Shown in pieces: positions 38,377 to 48,839 of a stretch of 64,000 nucleotides of DNA. Positions within the stretch are counted from its first letter, which is position 1. Each line of letters begins with the position of its first letter. The notes under the pieces are model-generated. The model saw only the letters and a program-made list of their open reading frames with translations. It was not told the origin of the DNA and made no database searches. The stretch is taken from NCBI GenBank assembly GCA_963740215.1, contig CAVUDJ010000015.1:186001-250000 (forward strand), in the 5' to 3' direction. The position numbers and the translations under genes are program-made. This stretch comes from CAVVAL01 sp963740215 (lineage in GTDB: Bacteria; Actinomycetota; Actinomycetes; Mycobacteriales; Cryptosporangiaceae).

Positions 38377-39609
38377 CTACTTCTGATCGTTCACCCAGGC
38401 GCCGAGCAGGCCGCGGAAGTGGGCGACGAACCGCTCATGCTCCGCCGCCGGGTACGTGGTCTTGACCGTGTCCACGAGCAACGCGTCGAACTCAGGGGAA
38501 CGCACCCAGTCGTAGACCATCTCGTCGACGTGGCCCAGGCGGGACGCGCAGAAGTCGGCGTACCGCTCGGTCTCGAAGTGCTCGTCCGCGATCCGCCGGT
38601 AGCGCGCCAGCTTGTCGGTGTAGGTCAGGTCGTCGCGGTCGGCGACCTCGAAGTACCGCGCGGTCTCCAGGTCGATGCGGGGCTTCCGGCCGGTGATCAC
38701 GCAGAAGGCCGACCACCGCAGCAGCGCCTTCATCGCCCACGGGAAGTAGTAGTGCAGCGACGTGAGCGCGACGTCCGGGCAGGCGTTGGCGTAGTCGATC
38801 GGATGCACCTCCGTGCCGCGCACCAGCGACTCGCACGAGTTGAACTCCCACCGGAAGAACGCGTTGACCAGCCGCGAGATCGTCACGACCTCGTCGCCCG
38901 TGTCTGCGCCGAGGAAACCGTGCTCGACGGCGTACCGGTCGTGCATGGGCAGTTCGGGACGGAACTTCATCACCATCGTCTCGGCGCCGATCGAGAGCGA
39001 CCGGGCGAACGCGTCGTACCCCTCGACCGAGGCCTGCAGGTGCATGAGCCGCTCGCCGGACGCGTCGTAGGCGGCGTGCAGGCCGGCGCTGTCCTTGATG
39101 CGCGAGACGCCGACCCACGCGCCACCGTCGTACGGCTTCATGAACAGCGGGTACCCGATGGTCTCAGCGATCGCGTCCAGGTCGAACGGGCGGTTGTACT
39201 GCGCCGACGTATACGCGTAGCGGGCGTTGTCGAGCGGGTTCTTGAACGGCACCAGCGCGGTCTCCGGCACCTTCAGGCCGAGCCGCATCATCGCGCAGTA
39301 CGCGGCGTGCTTCTCCATCGACTGGAACGTGAACGGGCTGTTCAGCAGGTAGACGTCGTCCATCAGGGCGATCTTCTTGAGCCACTCGCGCGGGTGGTAG
39401 TACCAGTAGGCGAGCCGGTCGATGACGAGCGAGTGCCGCGGCATGTCGCGCAGGTTGAACGGCTCGATCGTGACCCGTTCCGTGGCGATGTGGTGGGTAC
39501 GGCCGGACGCGTCGGTGACCGCCCCCAGCCGGCGCGTCAGCTCCTCGAACGCCCGCGGCCAGTCGTCCTCGGTGCCGAGCAGAAGTCCGATCAGGTGCGT
39601 GGTCTCCAT
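38377..39609 (-). CDS. ATP-grasp family protein
   Basis: The sequence resembles ATP-grasp carboxylate-amine ligases: IGYPLFMKPYDGGAWVGVSRI (around residues 148-168) is the lysine-bearing ATP-binding strand and loop, and acidic metal ligands follow. It has 410 residues and no signal peptide. It is the last gene of a three-gene minus-strand operon after two esterase-like genes. The product of the ligation is unknown. Confidence 0.7.
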   Translation of the reverse strand: METTHLIGLLLGTEDDWPRAFEELTRRLGAVTDASGRTHHIATERVTIEPFNLRDMPRHSLVIDRLAYWYYHPREWLKKIALMDDVYLLNSPFTFQSMEKHAAYCAMMRLGLKVPETALVPFKNPLDNARYAYTSAQYNRPFDLDAIAETIGYPLFMKPYDGGAWVGVSRIKDSAGLHAAYDASGERLMHLQASVEGYDAFARSLSIGAETMVMKFRPELPMHDRYAVEHGFLGADTGDEVVTISRLVNAFFRWEFNSCESLVRGTEVHPIDYANACPDVALTSLHYYFPWAMKALLRWSAFCVITGRKPRIDLETARYFEVADRDDLTYTDKLARYRRIADEHFETERYADFCASRLGHVDEMVYDWVRSPEFDALLVDTVKTTYPAAEHERFVAHFRGLLGAWVNDQK

Positions 39610-39636
39610 CGCGAACCTCCGGTGTGAATCAGACCC

Positions 39637-40374
39637 TTAGCAGAAACGAGGCAGGTGGTGCGCCCACTGCGCGCGCCAGGACGGCCAGTCGTGAGGGACG
39701 TCGTGCCCCCAGAGATCCAGCTCGTGCCGGATCCCCTTCTCGGCGAGCGATTTGGCCATGGCCTTCGTCGAGTCCAGCGAGCCGGTGGTGTCCTCCCACT
39801 GGCCCTGCCCGCACACGAGCAGGACGGATACGCGCGAGCGGAGCCATTCGAGGTGATCGCCGTGCAGGTTGGGTACGAAATCCAGCGGGTTGTTGAAGTA
39901 GGTCTCCTCGCCCCGCTCACCCCACGAGTTCCACGCGGTCGGGTCGTAGTTGCCGGAGAAGCACATCGCGAGCGGGAACAGGTCAGCGCGCTGGAGTGCG
40001 AAGTTCAGGGCGTGGAACGCGCCCATCGAGCAGCCGGCGGTGGCGATGTCTGCGTGGCCTCCGCAGTCCTCCACGATGAACGGCACCACCTGGTCGACGA
40101 TCCAGGACCGGTACGCGCCGTGCGCGCGGGCGCGCTCCTCCAGGGTGCGGTGTTTCGCGGCCCAGCTCTCCGAGTCGAACGAGTCGACGCAGTACAGCTT
40201 GACCCTGCCGGCTTCCACGAGTGAGCCGACCGCGTCGACCATGCCGTTGTTGGCGAAGTCGACGGCGCGACCCTGCTCGGACGGGAAGACGAGGACGGGA
40301 CGGCCCCAGTGGCCATAGGCGGCGACGGTCGCGGACGCGCCGATCGCCGGTGAGTACAGCTCGACGGCCCGCAC
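39637..40374 (-). CDS. esterase-D-like alpha/beta hydrolase
   Basis: The nucleophile elbow GCSMGAFHAL (near residue 117) and the late His (GHDVPHDWPSW) fit a putative esterase of the EstD/FrsA type. About 245 residues, no signal peptide. The GTG at 40374 follows GGGGAGG at good spacing. It lies 14 bases after the next esterase-like gene, so they are co-transcribed. Confidence 0.8.
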   Translation of the reverse strand: MRAVELYSPAIGASATVAAYGHWGRPVLVFPSEQGRAVDFANNGMVDAVGSLVEAGRVKLYCVDSFDSESWAAKHRTLEERARAHGAYRSWIVDQVVPFIVEDCGGHADIATAGCSMGAFHALNFALQRADLFPLAMCFSGNYDPTAWNSWGERGEETYFNNPLDFVPNLHGDHLEWLRSRVSVLLVCGQGQWEDTTGSLDSTKAMAKSLAEKGIRHELDLWGHDVPHDWPSWRAQWAHHLPRFC

Positions 40375-40388
40375 AGCGACGCCTCCCC

Positions 40389-41432
40389 TCAGCCCCACAC
40401 CTTCGCGAGGAGTTCGGTCAGGTGTGGATCGAACGCGTCCCGCCAGCCTACGTAGTTGTGGGCGTCCGGCACCTCTTTCAGCGCCGACGGGTATCCCTGA
40501 CGCGCGAGTTGTTCGGCCATCCGCCGGTTGTTGTGCAGGTTCTCCTCGCCGGTGCCGCAGGTGAGCACCGTCGGCACCGGGTGCGGCCAGCTCCCGGTGC
40601 CCGCGACACGCCGCACGAACCGCGTGAGCCGCCGGTACCCCGAGAAACCGCTCTCGTGGCTGTCGAACTCCGGGACGAAGAAGCTGCCCGACTGGAGGTA
40701 CAGGCCCGCGAACGCGGCCGGGTGGCGGCGGTGGGCGTGCAGCATCGCGACGGCGCCGAGGCTGGCGCCCATGCCCACGGCGGGGCCGGCGGTGCGCAGC
40801 GTGCGGTGCAGCTCGGGGACGACATCGCGGGCAAGAGCCCAGGCGTAGTCGGGGTTGGCGGCATACCAGTCGTCGCGGTCACCCGGGGCGAGCAGCGCCA
40901 GGTGGAACGGCGGTACGCGGCCGGTGCCGATCATCGCGGCCGCGAACCGGCCCAGCCCGGCGAGCCGGTCGTACTCGGGACCGTCGTGGGCGAGCAGCAA
41001 CCTGCTCGTCGGCGCCTCGGGGGACCACACCCAGACCGCAATACCCGCCCGCAGCACCGGTGACCAGACCGCCACCTCCCGCCACTCGCCGGCTGCTGCG
41101 TTCTCCTGGTGCAACCAGGCCGGCTCCTCGTACCCCGGGAACTCCACCACCGACTTGTCACCGAACGCGCCCGGTGCCCTTTTCCGGTTGGCCGGGTCGG
41201 TGACCGACTCCGTCGTACCGTCGGCGTGGCGTAGTTCGAGCAGGTACTCCATGCGGTGCACCGGCGGCCGGCCCACCGTGAGCAGCCAGCCGCGCGACGC
41301 ACCGTCGTACCGGAAATGCAGATCGTCGCCCGGAATGCCCACGTGCTGCTGCAGCCGGACGCCCGTCAGCCCGTGGTCCGGATCATCGTAGCGCAACGTG
41401 ACCGCATGATCGTCCACGGCCGGCCCAGTCAC
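40389..41432 (-). CDS. enterochelin-esterase-like alpha/beta hydrolase
   Basis: An N-terminal CBM48/E-set-like domain (~1-110) precedes an esterase D domain with nucleophile motif GMGASLGAVAMLHA (~200) and catalytic His in DAHNYVGWRD near the C-terminus. This layout matches enterochelin esterase-like hydrolases. First gene of the operon esterase-esterase-ATP-grasp. A role in making or trimming an ester/amide-linked small molecule is inferred. Confidence 0.8.
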   Translation of the reverse strand: MTGPAVDDHAVTLRYDDPDHGLTGVRLQQHVGIPGDDLHFRYDGASRGWLLTVGRPPVHRMEYLLELRHADGTTESVTDPANRKRAPGAFGDKSVVEFPGYEEPAWLHQENAAAGEWREVAVWSPVLRAGIAVWVWSPEAPTSRLLLAHDGPEYDRLAGLGRFAAAMIGTGRVPPFHLALLAPGDRDDWYAANPDYAWALARDVVPELHRTLRTAGPAVGMGASLGAVAMLHAHRRHPAAFAGLYLQSGSFFVPEFDSHESGFSGYRRLTRFVRRVAGTGSWPHPVPTVLTCGTGEENLHNNRRMAEQLARQGYPSALKEVPDAHNYVGWRDAFDPHLTELLAKVWG

Positions 41433-41547
41433 ATCCGCAGCGTACTGCGGTGTTGAGCCTGGACCGATTCCGCTGGACCGCTGGTAGCCTCGGCCACCTC
41501 ACCGACCGGAACCCTGTCCTGCAACGCCGCAACGGAGAGCCGGCCTG

Positions 41548-41835
41548 ATGATGCCAGTCCAACCCCCGACCGGATGCCTCAATCCCCGACTGTGGGCCAC
41601 CGCGTACGAATTGTCCCAGCAGCATGCCGGCGACGGCGGGCGCTGCACCGTCTGCGCCATGGCGGCGCCCTGCCCGAAGGCCGAAGCCGCGCGGGAAGCG
41701 ATGCAACGGGCCCTGCCGCCGCCCCCGCCCAAGCCCACGGTTTACCGCGGGTCGACCGAGGTGTTGTCACCACCGCCGGTCGGCGCACGGTTCCCGGGCC
41801 AGCGCCGCATAGGACGGCGCCGCCGCCCGGGCTGA
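41548..41835 (+). CDS. small Cys-containing hypothetical protein
   Basis: The 95-residue protein has a CTVCAMAAPCPKA motif (Cys pattern CxxC-x4-C) and a Pro- and Arg-rich C-terminal half. GGAGAG lies before the two adjacent ATGs. Codon use matches neighbouring genes. A small metal-binding protein is possible. I do not recognise the family. Confidence 0.6.
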   Translation: MMPVQPPTGCLNPRLWATAYELSQQHAGDGGRCTVCAMAAPCPKAEAAREAMQRALPPPPPKPTVYRGSTEVLSPPPVGARFPGQRRIGRRRRPG

Positions 41836-41857
41836 CCCCCATCAGTCGTCGGGGACA

Positions 41858-41921
41858 AATCGGACTGTCAGGGTAGTGGTCCTCAACCCGGGCGCGGGAT
41901 GCAGCCATTACCCCGACAGTT
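41858..41921 (+). repeat. interspersed ~64-bp repeat, copy R3
   Basis: Begins AATCGGACTGTC and ends CCCCGACAGTT, with GGTCCTC in the centre. It lies in the 450-base gap between the small Cys protein and the chitinase, in the same direction as both. From 41922 to 42097 I see no gene or clear site. Confidence 0.85.
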
Positions 41922-42097
41922 CACCAGCGCTCGACAGCGGTGCGCCGAGCTCGGCCACATCGGACATCCGCCGTAACCTATCGTCGAGCCGAGCGGTGGG
42001 ATTGCGCAGCGGCCGATCCTGCGTCTGAGTCAGCGGCATTGGGTCTGGCTAGCGGATTCGACCCAAGGCATAGGGCCGTAGCAGCCCCAACCTTAAA

Positions 42098-42141
42098 TTG
42101 GTCTGGACCTATTGACGTCAGTGGTCTAGTCCATCTACGTT
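42098..42141 (+). promoter_or_regulatory. chitinase promoter with two DasR/chi-type boxes
   Basis: TTGGTCTGGACCTATT (42098-42113) and AGTGGTCTAGTCCATC (42120-42135) both resemble the Streptomyces DasR-responsive/chitinase direct repeat TGGTCTAGACCA. A -35 TTGACG (42112-42117) sits between them and a -10-like TACGTT lies at 42136-42141. Repression by an N-acetylglucosamine-responsive regulator and induction by chitin are therefore likely. The mRNA leader would be about 140 bases. Confidence 0.75.
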
Positions 42142-42285
42142 CGTCCCCACCTGAGCACCCAACGGCTCAGTTTCGGGTGCGTGCGGCGCCTACCGAGGTC
42201 CCCAAGCAATCCCGTCATCGCTTCTCGGTCCCCCACTAACCGGGCGTGTGCGGGTTTGCGCCCCTCTTCAGATCTCGGGAGAACG

Positions 42286-44391
<2,106 letters not shown>

Positions 44392-44404
44392 CTCCGATCC
44401 GCTG

Positions 44405-44443
44405 CGGGGCCCCGGTCTTCGGACCGGGGCCCCGTTGTTTTTG
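44405..44443 (+). terminator. rho-independent terminator after the chitinase
   Basis: A 13-bp perfect GC-rich stem with a TTCG tetraloop (44405-44434) is followed by TTGTTTTTG. It begins 13 bases after the stop. Confidence 0.9.
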
Positions 44444-44470
44444 TCGCACCCGGCACCTAACGTCGGCGAC

Positions 44471-44848
44471 GTGGCTCATCCGAAGATGTACCGCGACGAC
44501 GATCCGTACCTGGCCGATCTGCGCAAGGTCTGCCTCGCGCTGCCCGAGTCCGTCGAGGTCGAGGCGTGGGGCCGGCCGACGTTCCGCGCTGGCAAGAAGA
44601 TGTTCGCGGTCTTCGAGGGCAACGACGAGCACCCGTTCGCCGTGATCTTCAAGACCGACTCCGACGAGCGACCAGCGCTTCTGCAGGATCACCGGATCTA
44701 CGTCCCGCCGTACTACGGCCCGAGCGGCTGGCTCGCACTCGACTTCACCGTGGCCGACGTCGACTGGGACGAGATCGCCGAGCTGATCGACGCCTCGTAC
44801 CGGCAGGTCGCGCTGAAGCGCATGCTCAAGGCGTTGGACGGGTCATGA
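44471..44848 (+). CDS. MmcQ/YjbR-family protein 1
   Basis: This 125-residue protein belongs to the MmcQ/YjbR (CyaY-like fold) family, with the WGRPTFRAGKKMF block and the ending SYRQVALKRM typical of it. Such proteins are proposed to bind DNA or nucleotides but have no settled role. The GTG at 44471 gives the full family N-terminus; ATG 44486 is the alternative. It overlaps the next gene, a distant paralogue. Confidence 0.85.
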   Translation: MAHPKMYRDDDPYLADLRKVCLALPESVEVEAWGRPTFRAGKKMFAVFEGNDEHPFAVIFKTDSDERPALLQDHRIYVPPYYGPSGWLALDFTVADVDWDEIAELIDASYRQVALKRMLKALDGS

Positions 44849-45216
44849 ACAACATGGCGCGCCTGGAGGCGCTGGTACGGCGCCTGCCCGAGGCCGAACG
44901 GGTCGACGTCGCCGAGTGGGGTGACCACCCCACGTTCCGCGTTCGTGGCAAGAACTTCGTGTTCAGCGCCGACGACGCCAGCGGCATCAGCCTGAAACTG
45001 CCGAGGGAGGAGGCCGCCGCCGCGGTCGCCTCCGACGCGCAGGTCGAGCCGGCGGGCTACGGGCTCGGCAAGTACGGCTGGATCGACGTGACGATCGGCG
45101 AGGTCGACGACGCTCGGTGGGCACAGCTGGAGGAGTGGATCCGCACCTCGTACACGCTGGTCGCGCCGAAACGGCTCGCCAAGCAGGTGCTCGACGAGGA
45201 TTCGCAGTCCACTTAG
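44845..45216 (+). CDS. MmcQ/YjbR-family protein 2
   Basis: A paralogue of the preceding gene, recognisable by the EWGDHPTFRVRGKNFVF block and the ending WIRTSYTLVAPKRLAKQV. ATGA overlap with the first gene indicates translational coupling, and the pair may form a heteromer. The end overlaps the convergent methyltransferase by four bases. Confidence 0.85.
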   Translation: MNNMARLEALVRRLPEAERVDVAEWGDHPTFRVRGKNFVFSADDASGISLKLPREEAAAAVASDAQVEPAGYGLGKYGWIDVTIGEVDDARWAQLEEWIRTSYTLVAPKRLAKQVLDEDSQST

Positions 45217-45809
45217 GAGCGGACGGCGAGCACCAGGGTGTCGATCGCGGCGCCGCGGTGGTCGTCGGTCACCACGTCACGGGTCACCCGCTCGGCGCGG
45301 CGGATATCCAGAGCATCGCCGAGCGCGGCGACGACAGCGTCAGGCGTGTGCAGCACCTCTGGGTACTGCGGTCCGCCGATACCGTCCGTCAGGTTCGCCA
45401 GGTCGTGCCCGATCAGCAGGAAGGTGCCACCGGGGGCCAGCGCGGCGGCGGCTCGCCGGATCACGGCCGCGTTCTCGGCCGCGGGTAGGTGCAGGTACGC
45501 GATCAGCACCAGGTCGAACTCGCCAGGCGGCTCGTACACGCGCACGTCGGCGTCCACCCAATCGACCTGTACGTCGCGGGCACCAGCGAGCTGTCGCGCC
45601 TTCGCCAGCGCGATCGGTGAGAAGTCGACGGCCGTCACCGTCCAGCCGCGCTCGGCCAGCCAGCTGGCGTTGCGCCCCTCGCCGGTGGCGACGTCCAGCG
45701 CCCGGCCCGGCGGGAGGTCGGCCAGCAACTCGGCGACGAACTGGTTCGGCCCGGCCGACCAGACCAGCTCCTTCTCGGCGTACCGGCGGTCCCACTCGTC
45801 ACGTTCCAC
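45213..45809 (-). CDS. class I SAM-dependent methyltransferase
   Basis: The glycine-rich SAM motif is ALDVATGEGRNASWLAERG (~35-55), followed by an acidic residue in TAVDFS. The start ERDEWDRRYAEKELVWSAGP is typical of the TehB/UbiE-like small methyltransferases of actinomycetes. GTG 45809 is chosen; an in-frame TTG lies six bases upstream and neither has a strong ribosome site. Substrate unknown. Confidence 0.85.
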   Translation of the reverse strand: MERDEWDRRYAEKELVWSAGPNQFVAELLADLPPGRALDVATGEGRNASWLAERGWTVTAVDFSPIALAKARQLAGARDVQVDWVDADVRVYEPPGEFDLVLIAYLHLPAAENAAVIRRAAAALAPGGTFLLIGHDLANLTDGIGGPQYPEVLHTPDAVVAALGDALDIRRAERVTRDVVTDDHRGAAIDTLVLAVRS

Positions 45810-45835
45810 GCCCAAGGTCTACCAGGGCCGGACAT

Positions 45836-45879
45836 GTTTGGTGGGATCGGCGGGTACCACTCGACCGATCCCACCAAAC
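45836..45879. terminator. 15-bp-arm inverted repeat after the polysaccharide lyase gene
   Basis: TTTGGTGGGATCGG and its exact complement are separated by 14 bases. It lies 42 bases past the lyase stop (minus strand) and just before the methyltransferase start. It may terminate the lyase mRNA. Confidence 0.6.
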
Positions 45880-45920
45880 TCGTGCCGACGTCTGCATCTG
45901 CGGGGGCGACGACGCGGGCT

Positions 45921-47303
45921 TCACGGGGCGAGCGGCCCGACGTCGGCGGTGGTGAGAGCCCGTCGCGGTGTCTCGGTGGCGTACTCGTCCGCGCCGACAT
46001 CCTTGGATCCGGTGCGGGCCTGCGCGTCAAAGTCGGCGGTGGCCTGCGGGTACGTGCCGGTGGCGGTATCGATCGCGGGGCTGGTGGCGCCCAGCCGGTT
46101 CAACCCGCCCTGATCCTGCACGAGGCCGGGGTTGACGGACCGGTACCCACTGGCCGGCAGGTCGCCGCGCGGCGATCCCCACCCGATGTTGCCCTGCCAC
46201 CGGAAGTTGCTGCCCTGCCGGAACCGCACCAGCCGGCCGGAGCTCGGCCCGGTCAGGATGTTGTTGACGATCACGCAGCTGTCCGGGCCGTACTTCTTCG
46301 TGCTGCCGACGATGATCAGGTCGCCGCCGGTACCGAGGAACGTGTTGAAGGCGATCAACGCACGGTCCGCACGCTCGTGGTCGGTGGTGCTGCCGGTGTC
46401 GTCGATCAGGTTGCCGCCGCCGATCTCCAGCGCCCGGCCGCCGCTGCCCTGCACCAGGTTGTTCACGATCACGTGGTCGTTGCCGTAGAGCCGGATACCG
46501 GAACGGCCGCCGAGGATCACGTTGCCGTCGACCACCGTGCGGTGCCCGTGCCGCAGCACGATCGACCCACTGCTGTTGCGGATCGTGTTGAAGCGCACGA
46601 CGTTGCCCGTCGACTTCATCGAGATCGCCTCCGAGTCGCCGTTGGCGCGCTCGAACAGGTTGAACTCGATCAGCCCCTCGCCGACGCCGTGCTGGCGGCT
46701 GCTGTTGCCGAACCGTATCGACTCGCCGCCGTTCCCGCCGCTGTACGTGTGGTTGTAGAAGTAGTTGTGGTGCACCCGGACCCGCTTCGACATCCCGCGC
46801 TCGCCCTCCCCCGCCACCTGGAGGAACACGCCGACGGTCGACTTGTTCTGGAACGTGTTGTGGTCCACTTCGGAGTCGTCGGCGTTGACGATGACCCAGT
46901 GCTTCGTGGATCCGGTGGAGATCTGGAACAGGTTGCGGGTCAGCCGCACGTGGTGCGCAGTGTGCGGCACCAGCACGTCGCCGCCGTGGGTCAGCCGGAA
47001 CCCTTCGACCGTCACGTAAGACACCGCGCCGTAGCTGAAACCCGCCGACCCCTTGATCTCGGCCTTCCCCACGTTCTTCGCCGCGACGGTGATCGGCTCG
47101 GCGGCCGTGCCGGAGCGGGCGATGCCGATCGGACCGCTGCTGGTGTACGTGCCGTCAGCCACCTCGATGCGGTCACCGGGCTGGGCCGAGGCAAGCGCCG
47201 TCTTCAACGCGGCAATCGAGTCGACGGGCACGACCCGCGCCTGCGCGGGGACAGTGGGGGTAGCCGTCGCGAGGACCATTACGGCGGCGAGCACGAGCTT
47301 CAT
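45921..47303 (-). CDS. secreted PL6-type polysaccharide lyase (alginate/chondroitin lyase-like)
   Basis: A signal peptide (residues 1-24, ending PAQA) precedes a right-handed parallel beta-helix with repeated Asn ladders (NLFQIS, NTFQNKSTVG, NYFYNHTYSGG, NTIRNSSG). The GNGGESIRFGNSS region fits the Lys/Arg-containing catalytic face of chondroitinase-B/PL6 lyases. 460 residues. The ATG at 47303 follows GGAGG. Substrate could be alginate or a uronic-acid polymer. Confidence 0.85.
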   Translation of the reverse strand: MKLVLAAVMVLATATPTVPAQARVVPVDSIAALKTALASAQPGDRIEVADGTYTSSGPIGIARSGTAAEPITVAAKNVGKAEIKGSAGFSYGAVSYVTVEGFRLTHGGDVLVPHTAHHVRLTRNLFQISTGSTKHWVIVNADDSEVDHNTFQNKSTVGVFLQVAGEGERGMSKRVRVHHNYFYNHTYSGGNGGESIRFGNSSRQHGVGEGLIEFNLFERANGDSEAISMKSTGNVVRFNTIRNSSGSIVLRHGHRTVVDGNVILGGRSGIRLYGNDHVIVNNLVQGSGGRALEIGGGNLIDDTGSTTDHERADRALIAFNTFLGTGGDLIIVGSTKKYGPDSCVIVNNILTGPSSGRLVRFRQGSNFRWQGNIGWGSPRGDLPASGYRSVNPGLVQDQGGLNRLGATSPAIDTATGTYPQATADFDAQARTGSKDVGADEYATETPRRALTTADVGPLAP

Positions 47304-47428
47304 GGGACCTCCACTCGGGCAGGAGGCGCGCCGCACCGCGCCCGGATGTTACATAACGGTGAATTACGACACATAGCGAGGTCAACGCACTGCCGCCAGC
47401 CGGAACGCGCAACCCCACCCGGGGGCCA

Positions 47429-47493
47429 AACCGGACTGTCGGGGCAGCGGTCCTGAAACCGGGCGCTCGATACAGCCAAAACCCCCGACAGTT
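47429..47493 (+). repeat. interspersed ~64-bp repeat, copy R4
   Basis: This copy has the most regular ends: ACTGTCGGGG and CCCCGACAGT are perfect 10-bp inverted repeats. It lies in the divergent gap between the lyase and the DUF4143 ATPase and points toward the latter. Confidence 0.85.
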
Positions 47494-47515
47494 CGCCGTC
47501 GCGGCCGCGTCACCG

Positions 47516-47578
47516 AGCGGCCAAGTGTCCACCAGCCCAGCGGCCAGGTGTCCACGAGAGTGCCGACCAGGCGTCCAT
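47516..47578 (+). promoter_or_regulatory. direct repeats before the DUF4143 ATPase gene
   Basis: AGCGGCCAAGTGTCCAC (47516-47532) and AGCGGCCAGGTGTCCAC (47539-47555) differ at one base. A partial third copy (CCAGGCGTCCA) follows at ~47567-47577. The 23- and ~25-base spacing suggests an operator array or slippage product just upstream of the GTG start. Confidence 0.6.
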
Positions 47579-47588
47579 ACTGAGCAAC

Positions 47589-48839
47589 GTGGACCGTACA
47601 GATCTGATCGACCGCAAGGCCCTCCAGTCGGTGAGAGAGGCGCTTGCCGACACGAGAGTCGTCACCGTCAACGGCGCACGCCAGGCGGGAAAGAGCACGC
47701 TGGCCCGCATCGCCGCAGCTGCGGCCCACAACCCATTGATTCGCCTGCTGGACGATCCCGCCACGCTTCGAGCCGCCCGCGACGACCCGACGAGCTTCGT
47801 CGACCACGACGGCCTGCTCGTCATCGACGAGGTGCAGCTCGCGCCGGAACTCTTCCGTGCGATCAAGGCCACGGTCGACACCGATCCCCGACCCGGCCGC
47901 TTCCTCCTGACAGGCTCCGCTCAGATCCTCGCGCTTCGCGATCTTCCAGACGCGCTACCGGGTCGAATGGAGATTGTCGAGCTCTGGCCGTTCTCCCAGG
48001 GCGAGATCGAAGGAACGCCCGATCGGTTCATCGACGCGGCATTCACACACGGGCCAGCAATGGACCGCACATCGCCGCTCCGCAAGCGTGACTACCTCGA
48101 CCGCGCCGCCCGCGGCGGCTTTCCCGAAGCGGTACGCCGCTCTCCGCGACGACGGGCAGCGTTCTTCGACGCCTATCTCACCACCCTCATCGAACGAGAC
48201 GTGCGAGAGCTGGCGGCGATCGAGCGCCGCGGCGAGCTACGCAAGCTGCTGGCTCTGCTCGCCGGTCGATCGGGTGGACTGCTGGTGCCCGGCACGTTGG
48301 CGGCCCAGCATGGCATTTCCCGGTCCACTCTCAACCGGTACCTCGAACTGCTTGCTGCGGTATTCCTGATCAAGAAGGTGCCGGCCTGGTCCAGTGGTCA
48401 GACGGGGCGGGCCATCGGTACGCCCAAGTTGGCGTATGTCGACACGGGCATCGCGTGTCACCTGCTCGGACAGGATCCCGCCAGGCTCAACGAGCCCGAC
48501 GGAGCATCCGGTCCGATGCTGGAGAACTTCGTCCTCATGGAACTCGCGCGGCAGCTCACGTGGAACGACGAGAGGGCCAGGCTGTATCACTACCGCACCA
48601 AGGACAAAGTCGAGGTGGATGCCGTGATCGAGTCCGCGGACGGCCGGGTGATCGCGGTCGAGGTCAAGGGTGGCGCTACTGTGCGATCAGAAGACCTCGC
48701 CGGACTCCGCCACCTCGCCGACCGGGTTGGACCACGGTTCGTCGCCGGGTACGTGCTGTACACGGGCCAGCAGACGTTGCCGTTCGGCGAGCGCCTACGC
48801 GCGTTGCCCATCGACGCCCTGTGGCACCTAGAGCCCTGA
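47589..48839 (+). CDS. AAA_14/DUF4143 ATPase
   Basis: The N-terminal NTPase has Walker A NGARQAGKST (~28-37), Walker B LLVIDEVQ (~77-84) and the LTGSAQ motif. A winged helix (GISRSTLNRYLELL) and a C-terminal DUF4143 nuclease-like domain (KVEVDAVIESADG, then VEVKGG) follow. 416 residues, complete. The family is common in solitary genes or toxin-antitoxin/defence-like contexts; function is unsettled. GTG 47589 is used. The end overlaps the convergent gene by 12 bases. Confidence 0.88.
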   Translation: MDRTDLIDRKALQSVREALADTRVVTVNGARQAGKSTLARIAAAAAHNPLIRLLDDPATLRAARDDPTSFVDHDGLLVIDEVQLAPELFRAIKATVDTDPRPGRFLLTGSAQILALRDLPDALPGRMEIVELWPFSQGEIEGTPDRFIDAAFTHGPAMDRTSPLRKRDYLDRAARGGFPEAVRRSPRRRAAFFDAYLTTLIERDVRELAAIERRGELRKLLALLAGRSGGLLVPGTLAAQHGISRSTLNRYLELLAAVFLIKKVPAWSSGQTGRAIGTPKLAYVDTGIACHLLGQDPARLNEPDGASGPMLENFVLMELARQLTWNDERARLYHYRTKDKVEVDAVIESADGRVIAVEVKGGATVRSEDLAGLRHLADRVGPRFVAGYVLYTGQQTLPFGERLRALPIDALWHLEP

